IMG/VR virus record: IMGVR_UViG_3300046003_001999
Span: 1-30,803 of that record
Direction: 5' to 3' (one strand)
Length of the DNA stretch: 30,803 nt
Source: a virus
Positions 7,462 through 12,904 of this stretch are shown piece by piece; positions within the stretch are counted from its first letter, which is position 1, and each line of letters opens with the position of its first letter. Both the position numbers and the translations under genes were made by a program. The notes beneath the pieces were generated by a model that saw nothing but the letters and a program-made list of their open reading frames with translations, searched no databases and had not been told where the DNA came from.

Positions 7462-7531
7462 AAAAAAAACCGCTACGTTAATAGCGGTTAATTTTGCCAG
7501 ATTTCGAGTTGACCAACTTTTGTGTTGTTGT
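7462..7531 (-). ncRNA. Candidate small RNA on the minus strand
   Basis: A minus-strand promoter (TTTG, 18 bases, TATATTTG, plus-strand 7538-7567) is followed after ~40 bases without any ATG by a strong terminator: AACCGCTA/TAGCGGTT stem, 6-base loop, then eight T read on the minus strand. The predicted ~70-base transcript also carries an AGTT-GGTC-AACT hairpin. It lies between the endolysin and phosphoesterase genes and encodes no peptide. A host-targeting or lysis-timing RNA is possible; nothing in the sequence fixes its target. Confidence 0.6.
7468..7489 (-). terminator. Intrinsic terminator of the small RNA
   Basis: Eight-base perfect stem AACCGCTA/TAGCGGTT with a 6-base loop. On the minus strand it is followed by a run of eight T. 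On the plus strand the following tract is interrupted (TTAATTTT), so it is weaker for the lysis transcript. Confidence 0.8.
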
Positions 7532-7537
7532 GTGATG

Positions 7538-7567
7538 CAAATATATAAAAAAATATGATAGTACAAA
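7538..7567 (-). promoter_or_regulatory. Host-type promoter, minus strand
   Basis: Read on the minus strand: TTTG (plus 7564-7567), 18 bases, TATATTTG (plus 7538-7545). It is close to the Bacteroidota consensus. The downstream sequence has no open reading frame before the terminator at 7468-7489, so it drives the small RNA candidate. Confidence 0.6.
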
Positions 7568-8400
7568 AAAAAGCTCATAATTTTCATCGATACACTTTTG
7601 AGAATAATTCACGAAAAGCTACGTTTGAATTTCTACTTACTTCTGATTGGCACTTTGATAATCCAAAAGCAAATAGAGAATTATTGTTTCAACATCTTGA
7701 AGAAGCAAAACAACGCAACGCAAAGATTATAATTAATGGTGATATGCTTTGTTTAATGCAGGGCAAATACGACCCACGAAAAGCAAAAAATGCAATACGA
7801 CCAGAGCATAACGGAAATGATTATTTAGATTTGGTAATTAATGATACAGCTCAAAAAATGCTACCTTATGCCGAAAATATTTTGCAAATTAATACAGGAA
7901 ATCACGAGAGTAGCGTTTCTGAACGTGCGGAAACTAATATTTTAATGCGATTAGTTGAGAGAATAAACGCATTTGCAAAGACTGATATTCAATTAGGGGC
8001 GTATATGGGTTATATTAATCTTAATTTTAAAAGAGGTAACGGACATTATCCTTGCAATATAGCTTACGACCACGGACATTGGGGTGGGGTAATTACAAAA
8101 GGAGCTTTAGCAGTTAGCAGACACGCTTCTATTTTTCCAAATGCAGACGTTATAATGTCAGGACATACTCACGATGGATGGATAATGACACACAACAGAT
8201 ATATAATGAACCAACATAAGGGAATAATAGAAGTTAAAAAGCAATGGCACGTTAAAACAGGCACATATAAAGAAGAGTTTGATAGCGGTCAAGGTTGGGC
8301 AGTTGAAAAAATAGGAATGCCGAAACATTTGGGTAGTTGTTGGATGAAGGTATATATGACAAATGATGGATTAGAATATGAATTTACATTGACAAGATAA
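7555..8400 (+). CDS. Calcineurin-like metallophosphoesterase
   Basis: 281 residues with the full set of family motifs: SDWHFD (D31, H33), INGDM (D63), GNHES (N116, H117), an internal DHGHWGG (172-178) and SGHTHDG (H204, H206). These bind two metals and hydrolyse phosphodiesters or phosphomonoesters. The substrate is unknown; nuclease, cyclic-nucleotide and RNA-repair roles are all possible in phages. It stands between endolysin and spanin, an unusual place, and its 5' end overlaps the minus-strand promoter of the small RNA. No convincing plus-strand promoter was seen, so it probably comes from read-through of the lysis transcript. Confidence 0.85.
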   Translation: MIVQKKAHNFHRYTFENNSRKATFEFLLTSDWHFDNPKANRELLFQHLEEAKQRNAKIIINGDMLCLMQGKYDPRKAKNAIRPEHNGNDYLDLVINDTAQKMLPYAENILQINTGNHESSVSERAETNILMRLVERINAFAKTDIQLGAYMGYINLNFKRGNGHYPCNIAYDHGHWGGVITKGALAVSRHASIFPNADVIMSGHTHDGWIMTHNRYIMNQHKGIIEVKKQWHVKTGTYKEEFDSGQGWAVEKIGMPKHLGSCWMKVYMTNDGLEYEFTLTR

Positions 8401-8403
8401 ATT

Positions 8404-8553
8404 ATGAAAATACAAATAGAGGCACACAAAAAAAAGCATACTTTTGAATGTGATTATGATGACTTAACAACAGAAGAAATAATAGAAATAATTACTAACT
8501 TACTTATTAGTGCGGGTTATGATTATCAAAATATTAAAGATGAATTACAATGA
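8404..8553 (+). CDS. Hypothetical small protein
   Basis: 49 residues, start three bases after the phosphoesterase stop and stop overlapping the next ATG (ATGA). Composition: basic N-terminal strand (KIQIEAHKKKHTFECDY), an acidic helix (LTTEEIIEIITNLLIS), and a polar end. No membrane segment. It is the kind of 50-residue protein frequent in Bacteroidota phage lysis regions; the function is unknown. The overlapping stop-start and clean A-rich leader support expression. Confidence 0.7.
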   Translation: MKIQIEAHKKKHTFECDYDDLTTEEIIEIITNLLISAGYDYQNIKDELQ

Positions 8554-9107
8554 GTGATATAACAAAATGTAGCGGTTTTAATTGCCCATTAAAAGACAAT
8601 TGCAAAAGGTATAAGGCAATAGATGGAATGTGGCAAAGTTATTTTACAGAACCGCCTTATAAAGATGGCAAATGTGATATGTTTTGGGGTTCAGAAAGTG
8701 AAAGTATTTTAAATCAATTAAAGAAAATTACTTTAGGTTGTTTAGCTTTACTTTTTGTTTCTTGCGGAACTATAAAAAAGTCAAGTTCAGTTATCGAGGA
8801 AAACACAACAACTGAAACTGATATAACAAAGTTTAGTAATAGCTTTACTTTAGAGCCTGTAAATCTTGACAAACCGATACTTTTAGGAAAAGATACAATT
8901 TATAATACACGTGTTATTTATAACAATTCTAAAGAAGTAATCAAAGAAAAGCAAAACGTCGATTTTAAAGAAGAAAAAAAAGAAAAGCAAGTTGACTATT
9001 CGGAAACTATTAAAATAGTCGCAAATCGTTTTATTTGGCTTATAGGGATACTATTTGTGCTAATGTTTGTACTGAACTGGATAAAAAATAAAACCACTCT
9101 ATTTTGA
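8550..9107 (+). CDS. Cys-rich domain fused to a u-spanin-like lipoprotein
   Basis: 185 residues with two parts. Residues 1-45 are a small domain with C7, C12, C18 and C42 and the SYFTEPPYKDGKCDMFW pattern, like a stand-alone phage mini-protein. Residues 58-72 are a lipoprotein signal ending in LLFVSC (lipid on C72), followed by a Lys/Glu-rich periplasmic stretch and a C-terminal membrane helix (~161-178, FIWLIGILFVLMFVL). Lipid anchor plus inner-membrane anchor is the u-spanin layout, which joins both membranes at the last lysis step. ATG at 8679 (M44) would give a spanin with an ordinary signal, so two products may be made. Confidence 0.7.
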   Translation: MSDITKCSGFNCPLKDNCKRYKAIDGMWQSYFTEPPYKDGKCDMFWGSESESILNQLKKITLGCLALLFVSCGTIKKSSSVIEENTTTETDITKFSNSFTLEPVNLDKPILLGKDTIYNTRVIYNNSKEVIKEKQNVDFKEEKKEKQVDYSETIKIVANRFIWLIGILFVLMFVLNWIKNKTTLF

Positions 9108-9118
9108 GTGGTTTTTTT
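9091..9118. terminator. Bidirectional terminator between convergent genes
   Basis: AAACCACTC at 9091-9099 and GAGTGGTTT at 9106-9114 with a 6-base loop, then T-run on the plus strand and T-rich sequence on the minus strand. It includes the spanin stop codon. It separates the plus-strand lysis genes from the minus-strand block. Confidence 0.9.
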
Positions 9119-9146
9119 GTTAGAAATTTGTAGGAGTGAAATAATA

Positions 9147-9359
9147 TTATTGTGGATAATGAATAAAATATTCTGTTAAACAATCAAATTGTAATTTTTC
9201 TTTTTGTTCCTCATTTGGATTTCTTAATGATTTTTTTAAAAATGGAGCAATCCCGCTTTCATAAACTCCAACCAAATAAATACCATCTTCAAAATCATCT
9301 ATAATAAAATGCATTTTTAAAGGTAGCTTGTTTTTTAATTCTTTAATTTGTTCTTTCAT
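9147..9359 (-). CDS. Hypothetical small protein
   Basis: 70 residues, last gene of the minus-strand block. The N-terminus is Lys-rich (KEQIKELKNKL), then a strand-turn-strand (MHFIIDDFEDGIYLVGVYESG) and a polar end. No cysteine, signal or membrane segment. I do not recognise it. It ends 33 bases from the shared terminator. The strand and spacing match neighbours, and base composition is not different from them. Confidence 0.65.
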   Translation of the reverse strand: MKEQIKELKNKLPLKMHFIIDDFEDGIYLVGVYESGIAPFLKKSLRNPNEEQKEKLQFDCLTEYFIHYPQ

Positions 9360-9382
9360 ATTTATTTATTTAAGTTTTTTTT

Positions 9383-9408
9383 AAAACCACCTTGTTATAG
9401 GTGGTTTT
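9383..9408. other. Hairpin at the end of the 9395-9595 gene
   Basis: AAAACCACC at 9383-9391 pairs with GGTGGTTTT at 9400-9408. On the minus strand only four T remain in the stem and then A-rich sequence follows, so termination there is doubtful. On the plus strand five T follow. Confidence 0.5.
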
Positions 9409-9595
9409 TAATTATATGTAATCTTCTTTTTTTATCATAAATTACATTTTCTTTATCTATTATTTTAACCTCGCTAATTAATATTTTACAAGGCTCGTCT
9501 AAATACCAAATGTAATCGGGGTCAGTTTCTGAAATCATACCAACTTCACAATATTGAGGGTTAATTCCTGGTGGTTGAAAGTATATTGTATTCAT
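9395..9595 (-). CDS. Hypothetical small protein
   Basis: 66 residues. N-terminal aromatic/proline stretch (TIYFQPPGINPQYCEVG), acidic middle (SETDPDYIWYLDEP) and a basic C-terminal end (KKRRLHIIKNHL). The ATG is preceded by an A/T leader that matches the neighbouring genes (ATTATTTAAA style). No known domain. The two ends differ in charge, so it could bind nucleic acid, but that is only a guess. The stop lies inside the downstream hairpin. Confidence 0.6.
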   Translation of the reverse strand: MNTIYFQPPGINPQYCEVGMISETDPDYIWYLDEPCKILISEVKIIDKENVIYDKKRRLHIIKNHL

Positions 9596-9606
9596 ATTTA
9601 TTTAAT

Positions 9607-9789
9607 TTAAAAAGGACATTTACTTACTTCCTTTGGTTTTACTATTTCGTGTTTATCACGTTCTAATTTTTCTTGAATTGATAATCTTATGAAGTTCCCA
9701 ACATCAACATTTAAAGTTTTCATTTTTTGTAACGTTTTGTGTTGCGTTTCTGTTATGCGAATTACCTTTGTTTTTGTATATTTTTGCAT
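9607..9789 (-). CDS. Ribbon-helix-helix-like small protein
   Basis: 60 residues from the ATG at 9789. A start at 9819 would need TTG and is less likely. The core KTKVIRITETQHKTLQKMKTLNVDVGNFIRLSIQEKLERD has the basic beta strand followed by two helices expected of a ribbon-helix-helix DNA-binding protein. A Pro/Lys-rich tail ends in KCPF. Such proteins act as small repressors or antitoxins. No toxin-like neighbour is obvious. Its leader contains TTGGCTAACCG, akin to the repeats at 10414 and 10851. Confidence 0.6.
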   Translation of the reverse strand: MQKYTKTKVIRITETQHKTLQKMKTLNVDVGNFIRLSIQEKLERDKHEIVKPKEVSKCPF

Positions 9790-9822
9790 AATTGTAATAC
9801 ATTTATATCGGTTAGCCAATAG

Positions 9823-10095
9823 TTATGCGAGATTGCGAAGACGCAGTTCACACGACCTTTTGACTTCTGCAAAATCATCCATTCTCCACCATTGATAAGT
9901 CTTTTCTATTCTGTGGAATACTCGACCTAAAGTATCTCTTACACTCATAACACAAATATATTTTTCATTTGGTTTTTGGTTCTCTTTTACCCATTCATCA
10001 AATTTTTGACGATAAGCAGAAAGTACAGCAACCTCGCATAACACGGGTTTTGTGCCATTGGCGGTTTCGTTTTTCAATTCATCTTTTGTACTCAT
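9823..10095 (-). CDS. Hypothetical protein
   Basis: 90 residues. The first 15 are polar; then a helical part (VAVLSAYRQKFDEWVKEN), a strand (EKYICVMSVRD) and the basic end RIEKTYQWWRMDDFAEVKRSCELRLRNLA. The two tryptophans and Arg-rich end suggest a nucleic-acid or protein-binding surface. Family unknown. A TATATTTG-like run inside the reading frame at 9953-9960 (minus strand) could give a shorter product from MSVRDTLGR, but this may be chance. Confidence 0.6.
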   Translation of the reverse strand: MSTKDELKNETANGTKPVLCEVAVLSAYRQKFDEWVKENQKPNEKYICVMSVRDTLGRVFHRIEKTYQWWRMDDFAEVKRSCELRLRNLA

Positions 10096-10169
10096 ATCAA
10101 GTTTTGTTTTTCAATTTAACATTTATATTTTAAGTCGCCAACTGACACAAAGCCCGAAAACGTTAACCG

Positions 10170-10340
10170 CTATTTAAACTCAACTTTGTGTATAATTGAA
10201 TCTTTGTAAGTTATCGGAAATTTTAACCTTGCTAAAGTATGGTAAGGAAAACCAAACTCTAAACATAGCTTTTTAAAATTACCTCTAACTATTGGCGGTT
10301 CGTTTTGTTGCAGAAGTACTATTGTGTTTTTTCGTTGCAT
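10170..10340 (-). CDS. Small HTH-like protein of a Bacteroidota phage family
   Basis: 56 residues, ATG at 10340, TAG at 10170-10172. The pattern NFKKLCLEFGFPYHTLARLKFPITYKDSIIHKVEF matches a small family I know from Bacteroidota prophages, where a helix-turn-helix-like core is followed by a beta hairpin. A DNA-binding role is probable, but no motif proves it. It is flanked by the ATAGCG/CGCTAT motifs described as cassette-like junctions. Confidence 0.65.
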   Translation of the reverse strand: MQRKNTIVLLQQNEPPIVRGNFKKLCLEFGFPYHTLARLKFPITYKDSIIHKVEFK

Positions 10341-10400
10341 AATTATTTATTCATTTCTATTGCGGTAAGTCAGGGTTCAGTACTTCTAATTCCCCACCTT

Positions 10401-10426
10401 CGTATAGCGTCAGCCGTTAGCAAACA
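10401..10426. repeat. Cassette-junction motif, copy 1
   Basis: CGTATAGC at 10401-10408 and CCGTTAGCAAACA at 10414-10426 recur together at 10835-10842 and 10849-10861. They lie just after the stop of the gene at 10441-10689 (minus strand). A matching half, GTTAACCGCTAT, is at 10162-10173 beyond the next gene. Confidence 0.55.
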
Positions 10427-10440
10427 TTGTTACTATCCGT

Positions 10441-10689
10441 TTACATAATATCGTCTAAATCCATTGGAGTATTAGATAATCCCAATTGTTCACGATATTT
10501 TTTGTTTAAATTCTCAAGTACTCTATTTCTATTTTTCACTGCTTCATAATCTTTTCTAAAAAAATTCATGCCAAATTCTACTCCTTTTAAAATAAAATTT
10601 GCCATCCTTCTTGTTTCTGCCATACTGAAATAAAATTTTAATTCTTCTTCAATAAATATCTTCGCTAATTTTTCTTCACTTGGTTTCAT
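10441..10689 (-). CDS. Hypothetical protein
   Basis: 82 residues, mainly helical and charged (KIFIEEELKFYFSMAETRRMANFILKG, KDYEAVKNRNRVLENLNKKYREQLG), with a coiled-coil-like stretch at ~46-68 and an acidic end DLDDIM. No membrane segment. Family not recognised. It lies between two inverted-repeat junctions, one before its ATG and one after its stop, as a gene cassette would. Confidence 0.65.
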   Translation of the reverse strand: MKPSEEKLAKIFIEEELKFYFSMAETRRMANFILKGVEFGMNFFRKDYEAVKNRNRVLENLNKKYREQLGLSNTPMDLDDIM

Positions 10690-10718
10690 AATTATTTTTT
10701 ATTTTAAATTCCCACAAC

Positions 10719-10861
10719 GATTTGCTAACATCGGTTATACGCTATTGTGGTATTTGTTATTAATTTATACTTTGTTTTGTGTCTGTAAAATCAGTATTAG
10801 ACTGAATGGTTCGGCATTTCTTGACCACAACAGACGTATAGCCGAGAACCGTTAGCAAACA
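10719..10861. repeat. Inverted-repeat junction A, attC-like
   Basis: Outer arms TGCTAAC (10723-10729) and GTTAGCA (10851-10857), inner arms CGGTTATACG (10732-10741) and CGTATAGCCG (10835-10844), and TGTGG/CCACA (10746-10750/10825-10829) enclosing 74 bases. Nested boxes with unpaired spacers, 135 bases from outer arm to outer arm, resemble integron attC sites in layout. It lies between two minus-strand genes. Confidence 0.55.
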
Positions 10862-11028
10862 GTTTGTTTGTATTGTCCGCAATTCAAACAACCGTATGTG
10901 CTACATCTGTGTACCTCACATTCAATAAATTTTCTGTTAAGCAAACAAACCGATTTGCTAACATCAGGTATATGCAATTTTTGCTTTCTACCTGTAAATA
11001 ATTCTTCTAATTTTCTAAGTGTTATCAT
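10852..11028 (-). CDS. Small Cys-rich hypothetical protein
   Basis: 58 residues, ATG at 11028. The N-terminal part is basic (MITLRKLEELFTGRKQK). The C-terminal part has five Cys spaced closely (C37, C42, C47, C50, C58) with the CSTYGCLNCG motif, like a small zinc-binding loop. Its stop codon is inside the junction arm at 10851-10857. The ATG falls in the 75-base loop of the perfect inverted repeat 10964-10976/11052-11064. A longer plus-strand frame (10868-11074) covers the same bases; the minus one matches its neighbours in strand and spacing and is preferred. Confidence 0.5.
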   Translation of the reverse strand: MITLRKLEELFTGRKQKLHIPDVSKSVCLLNRKFIECEVHRCSTYGCLNCGQYKQTVC

Positions 11029-11076
11029 TTTATTTAATTTTAGTTTAAAACTGCATATACCTGAGTGCCGTTAAAC
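10952..11076. repeat. Inverted-repeat junction B
   Basis: TCAGGTATATGCA (10964-10976) and TGCATATACCTGA (11052-11064) are a perfect 13-base inverted repeat around a 75-base loop. The outer arms are TGCTAAC (10956-10962) and GTTAAAC (11070-11076). The 15 bases CGATTTGCTAACATC at 10952-10966 also occur at 10719-10733 in junction A. Confidence 0.6.
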
Positions 11077-11283
11077 CAACTCCCAGGCCTTAACTTCTAT
11101 TTGTTTAAAGTCTTTATCTAACTTTAATTGTAGATCTAAACATGCTTCTATAATTACTTTATTTTTTATAGGTATTTCAGTTCTAAAATAATACTCTATT
11201 GTAGTTGGTTTAACGTGCAACTTTCTTGCCATATTATCTACAAATGATTTTCGGTCGATTAGTTGTTGTAGTTTGTGTATCAT
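11071..11283 (-). CDS. HTH regulator-like protein
   Basis: 70 residues. Residues ~12-35 (KSFVDNMARKLHVKPTTIEYYFRTE) read as a helix-turn-helix; the remainder is a helical dimerisation-like part (NKVIIEACLDLQLKLDKDFKQIEV). Its start overlaps the stop of the gene at 11280-11462 (ATGA), and its stop TAA is inside the junction arm. Position next to the divergent control region suggests a repressor of the early plus-strand genes. This is inference. Confidence 0.6.
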   Translation of the reverse strand: MIHKLQQLIDRKSFVDNMARKLHVKPTTIEYYFRTEIPIKNKVIIEACLDLQLKLDKDFKQIEVKAWELV

Positions 11284-11462
11284 AGTTTATTTATTTCTTC
11301 TTTTACTTCTTGCCAATATTCGCATCTTTTAATGTCTGTTGGATAATTTTCTTTTATTAATTCATCAATTAATATTAATGCACATTGTTTGGCTGGTGCA
11401 TTTTCAGAAAAATACATTGATAATTTATCTAATAATTCTTCCGCTTTTTCTTTTGCTTCCAT
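11280..11462 (-). CDS. Hypothetical small protein, first gene of the minus block
   Basis: 60 residues, helical (AKEKAEELLDKLSMYFSEN) with an AKQCALILIDELIKEN segment, then a YWQEVKEEINKL end. I recall this pattern from short Bacteroidota phage proteins encoded near early regulators, but no function is attached to it. It starts 60 bases from a TATTTTTG minus-strand box. Confidence 0.65.
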   Translation of the reverse strand: MEAKEKAEELLDKLSMYFSENAPAKQCALILIDELIKENYPTDIKRCEYWQEVKEEINKL

Positions 11463-11522
11463 AATTTCAAGTTATACGTTTAAATTAATTTTTTATTTTA
11501 ATGTTATAGGTTTAAATTTTTA

Positions 11523-11530
11523 CAAAAATA
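11523..11530 (-). promoter_or_regulatory. Possible promoter of the minus-strand block
   Basis: TATTTTTG on the minus strand fits TAnnTTTG and lies 60 bases before the ATG at 11462. No well-spaced -33 TTG was seen, so this is weak. Confidence 0.35.
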
Positions 11531-11568
11531 CAAACTATTTTAATACAAATAACATACAAACGTTATTT

Positions 11569-11595
11569 ATAATGAATATAAATTAACTTCATTAT
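11569..11595. promoter_or_regulatory. Operator-like inverted repeat in the divergent control region
   Basis: ATAATGAA at 11569-11576 and TTCATTAT at 11588-11595 are a perfect 8-base inverted repeat with an 11-base spacer. They lie between the divergent minus block and the plus early genes, ending one base before the -33 TTG. A candidate repressor site. Confidence 0.5.
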
Positions 11596-11596
11596 G

Positions 11597-11626
11597 TTGT
11601 TTATCTAAAAAAAGATATTATATTTG
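11597..11626 (+). promoter_or_regulatory. Host-type early promoter
   Basis: TTG at 11597-11599, 19 bases, TATATTTG at 11619-11626, a close match to the Bacteroidota consensus in both boxes and spacing. It precedes the 11659 gene and likely the run of small early genes after it. The operator-like repeat ends next to the -33 box. Confidence 0.75.
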
Positions 11627-11658
11627 TACTCAGATAACAACAAATAAAAATACAAATT

Positions 11659-11844
11659 ATGAGAACAGCAAAAGATTTAAAAGTAGGAGATTCATTTAAA
11701 AAACAAGGTTTTAAATTTACAATAGCTACTTTAGAGGCAGATAAACAAAAAAACGGAATAGAATGTGTTAATATTACTTGTTATACAAATGATTCTAAAA
11801 TAGCAGACAGCCATTTTAATTTTAAATTAACTACTAAAGTGTAG
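11659..11844 (+). CDS. Small early protein
   Basis: 61 residues, first gene after the strongest early promoter. Lys-rich (16% or so) and beta-like (DLKVGDSFKKQGFKFTIATLE, NGIECVNITCYTNDSKI), with two Cys. No known domain. Being first behind a strong promoter suggests an early host-takeover or regulatory role, with no direct support. A small GC hairpin with a T-run follows it at 11888, so it may be partly separated from the next genes. Confidence 0.7.
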   Translation: MRTAKDLKVGDSFKKQGFKFTIATLEADKQKNGIECVNITCYTNDSKIADSHFNFKLTTKV

Positions 11845-11887
11845 TTAATTAATCTCAAAAATCCCACAGTATTCGTACAGGGTTGAC

Positions 11888-11912
11888 AAGCTGGAAAGAC
11901 AGCTATTTTTTT
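11888..11912 (+). terminator. Probable intrinsic terminator or attenuator
   Basis: AGCTG/CAGCT stem with a 6-base loop followed by A and eight T. It lies between the first early gene and the small membrane gene. A partial stem limits efficiency, so read-through to the following genes is likely. Confidence 0.7.
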
Positions 11913-11931
11913 TAACTTTAAATAACAAATT

Positions 11932-12048
11932 ATGAAAACAATTATCTTTTTATCAGTTGCAACTATCGGAATGAGTACCGATAATTTTTTAGTAATGACA
12001 GGCGCATTAATTATATGCGGAATATTAATCTTTAAAACTAAAAAATAA
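11932..12048 (+). CDS. Small membrane protein
   Basis: 38 residues with two hydrophobic runs (residues ~4-12 and ~19-34) and a basic end (KTKK). The stop overlaps the next start (TAATG). The family is unknown. Size and overlap fit an early membrane peptide. The short length makes coding assignment less secure, though the tight junction supports it. Confidence 0.55.
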   Translation: MKTIIFLSVATIGMSTDNFLVMTGALIICGILIFKTKK

Positions 12049-12269
12049 TGAAAACACTTTGGGAACGATTATCAGAAAAGCAACAATTAGTATTGCTTAA
12101 ACAACAAACTACTTATCCATCTTTGTATGGTAGTATTATTACTGATTTAAAAAACACTAATGGATGGCATACATTAAGCGTAGATACTGCAAATCATTTA
12201 ATTAATGATTTAACAAAAAATAGAACAGATTTTATAACAGATTTATATAACATATTTGATAATGAATAA
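12048..12269 (+). CDS. Hypothetical early protein
   Basis: 73 residues, soluble, helical (LWERLSEKQQLVLLKQQ, ANHLINDLTKNRTDFITDLYNIF) with a short loop. No known motif. It overlaps the previous and next starts by a few bases, as in a compact early operon. Confidence 0.65.
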   Translation: MKTLWERLSEKQQLVLLKQQTTYPSLYGSIITDLKNTNGWHTLSVDTANHLINDLTKNRTDFITDLYNIFDNE

Positions 12270-12414
12270 GTACATAGTATATTACTGGCGGTTTAAAAAT
12301 GACGATTGTGTCGATTGCGAAAAGATAATCGAAGCATTGAATTTCGACGCAGCATATAACCATTTTAGAAGTAACAACCCATTTGTAAAAATTAGAGAAA
12401 TAAAAGAATTATGA
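12262..12414 (+). CDS. Hypothetical early protein
   Basis: 50 residues. ATG overlaps the previous stop region; the stop overlaps the next ATG (ATGA). Sequence: KYIVYYWRFKNDDCVDCEKIIEALNF with a C-x-x-C pair (C16, C19), then AAYNHFRSNNPFVKIREIKEL. The pair could bind zinc, but only one pair is present. Not recognised. Confidence 0.6.
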   Translation: MNKYIVYYWRFKNDDCVDCEKIIEALNFDAAYNHFRSNNPFVKIREIKEL

Positions 12415-12527
12415 AATTAGTAATAGAAGTAATTAACGGCAAATGGCACGTTAACGGGAAACTTTTAAGCGAGTTAAATCCAAACGAAAAAAATGCTTTG
12501 GATCAATTTATAAAATCTTACGAATAA
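12411..12527 (+). CDS. Hypothetical small early protein
   Basis: 38 residues. Overlaps both neighbours (ATGA at the start, TAATG at the end). KLVIEVINGKWHVNGKLL is a beta hairpin-like N-terminus, then an acidic to basic helix. Not recognised; coding is supported by the junctions and strand. Confidence 0.55.
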   Translation: MKLVIEVINGKWHVNGKLLSELNPNEKNALDQFIKSYE

Positions 12528-12904
12528 TGGAAACTAAAAAATATATCTGTTTAGAAAACTACATAAATTATGATGGCGAAATATGTTTTAAAGAAGGCGA
12601 TATTTATACTTTTACAAAAAATGGCGATTGGTATAGAACTCAAATGAATAATCAAGGTTACGCACATAAAATAGAAGAAAGCGATATAAATTTATATTTT
12701 CATGAATATAAAAGAGAAAAAACAGACAAAGTAGTAGATGACGTAATAAACCAATTTAAAGTACGTTCTCAACGTGGAATTGAAAAATACGGAACTACAC
12801 TACAAGAAAATAATACAGATGATTTTCTGCAACATTTTAAAGAGGAATTAATGGACGCAATTTTATATATTCAAAAATTACAAAGTCAAAGAAATGATAA
12901 CTAA
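12527..12904 (+). CDS. MazG-like early protein
   Basis: 125 residues. Residues ~1-58 form a small beta domain (YICLENYINYDGEICFKEGDIYTF, DWYRTQM). Residues ~66-120 resemble the phage MazG-like all-alpha nucleotide pyrophosphohydrolase fold: GIEKYGTTL, then FLQHFKEELMDAILYIQKL, with EELMDA at 106-111 as the acidic metal-binding helix. The family hydrolyses nucleoside triphosphates to monophosphates, here perhaps sanitising dNTPs or lowering host alarmone. The two-domain form is unusual to me. Confidence in the C-terminal call is moderate. Confidence 0.55.
   Translation: METKKYICLENYINYDGEICFKEGDIYTFTKNGDWYRTQMNNQGYAHKIEESDINLYFHEYKREKTDKVVDDVINQFKVRSQRGIEKYGTTLQENNTDDFLQHFKEELMDAILYIQKLQSQRNDN

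Noticed and set aside
9790-9819. TTG start for the ribbon-helix-helix-like gene
   Set aside because: The added ten residues are not needed by the fold, and ATG at 9789 has a normal leader.
10868-11074. Plus-strand frame of 68 codons over the junction region
   Set aside because: All neighbours are on the minus strand, and the frame is made of inverted-repeat sequence; the minus frame 10852-11028 ends and starts in keeping with its neighbours.
11389-11586. Plus-strand frame of 65 codons opposite the first gene of the minus block
   Set aside because: It is opposite a better supported minus-strand gene and runs into the divergent control region.
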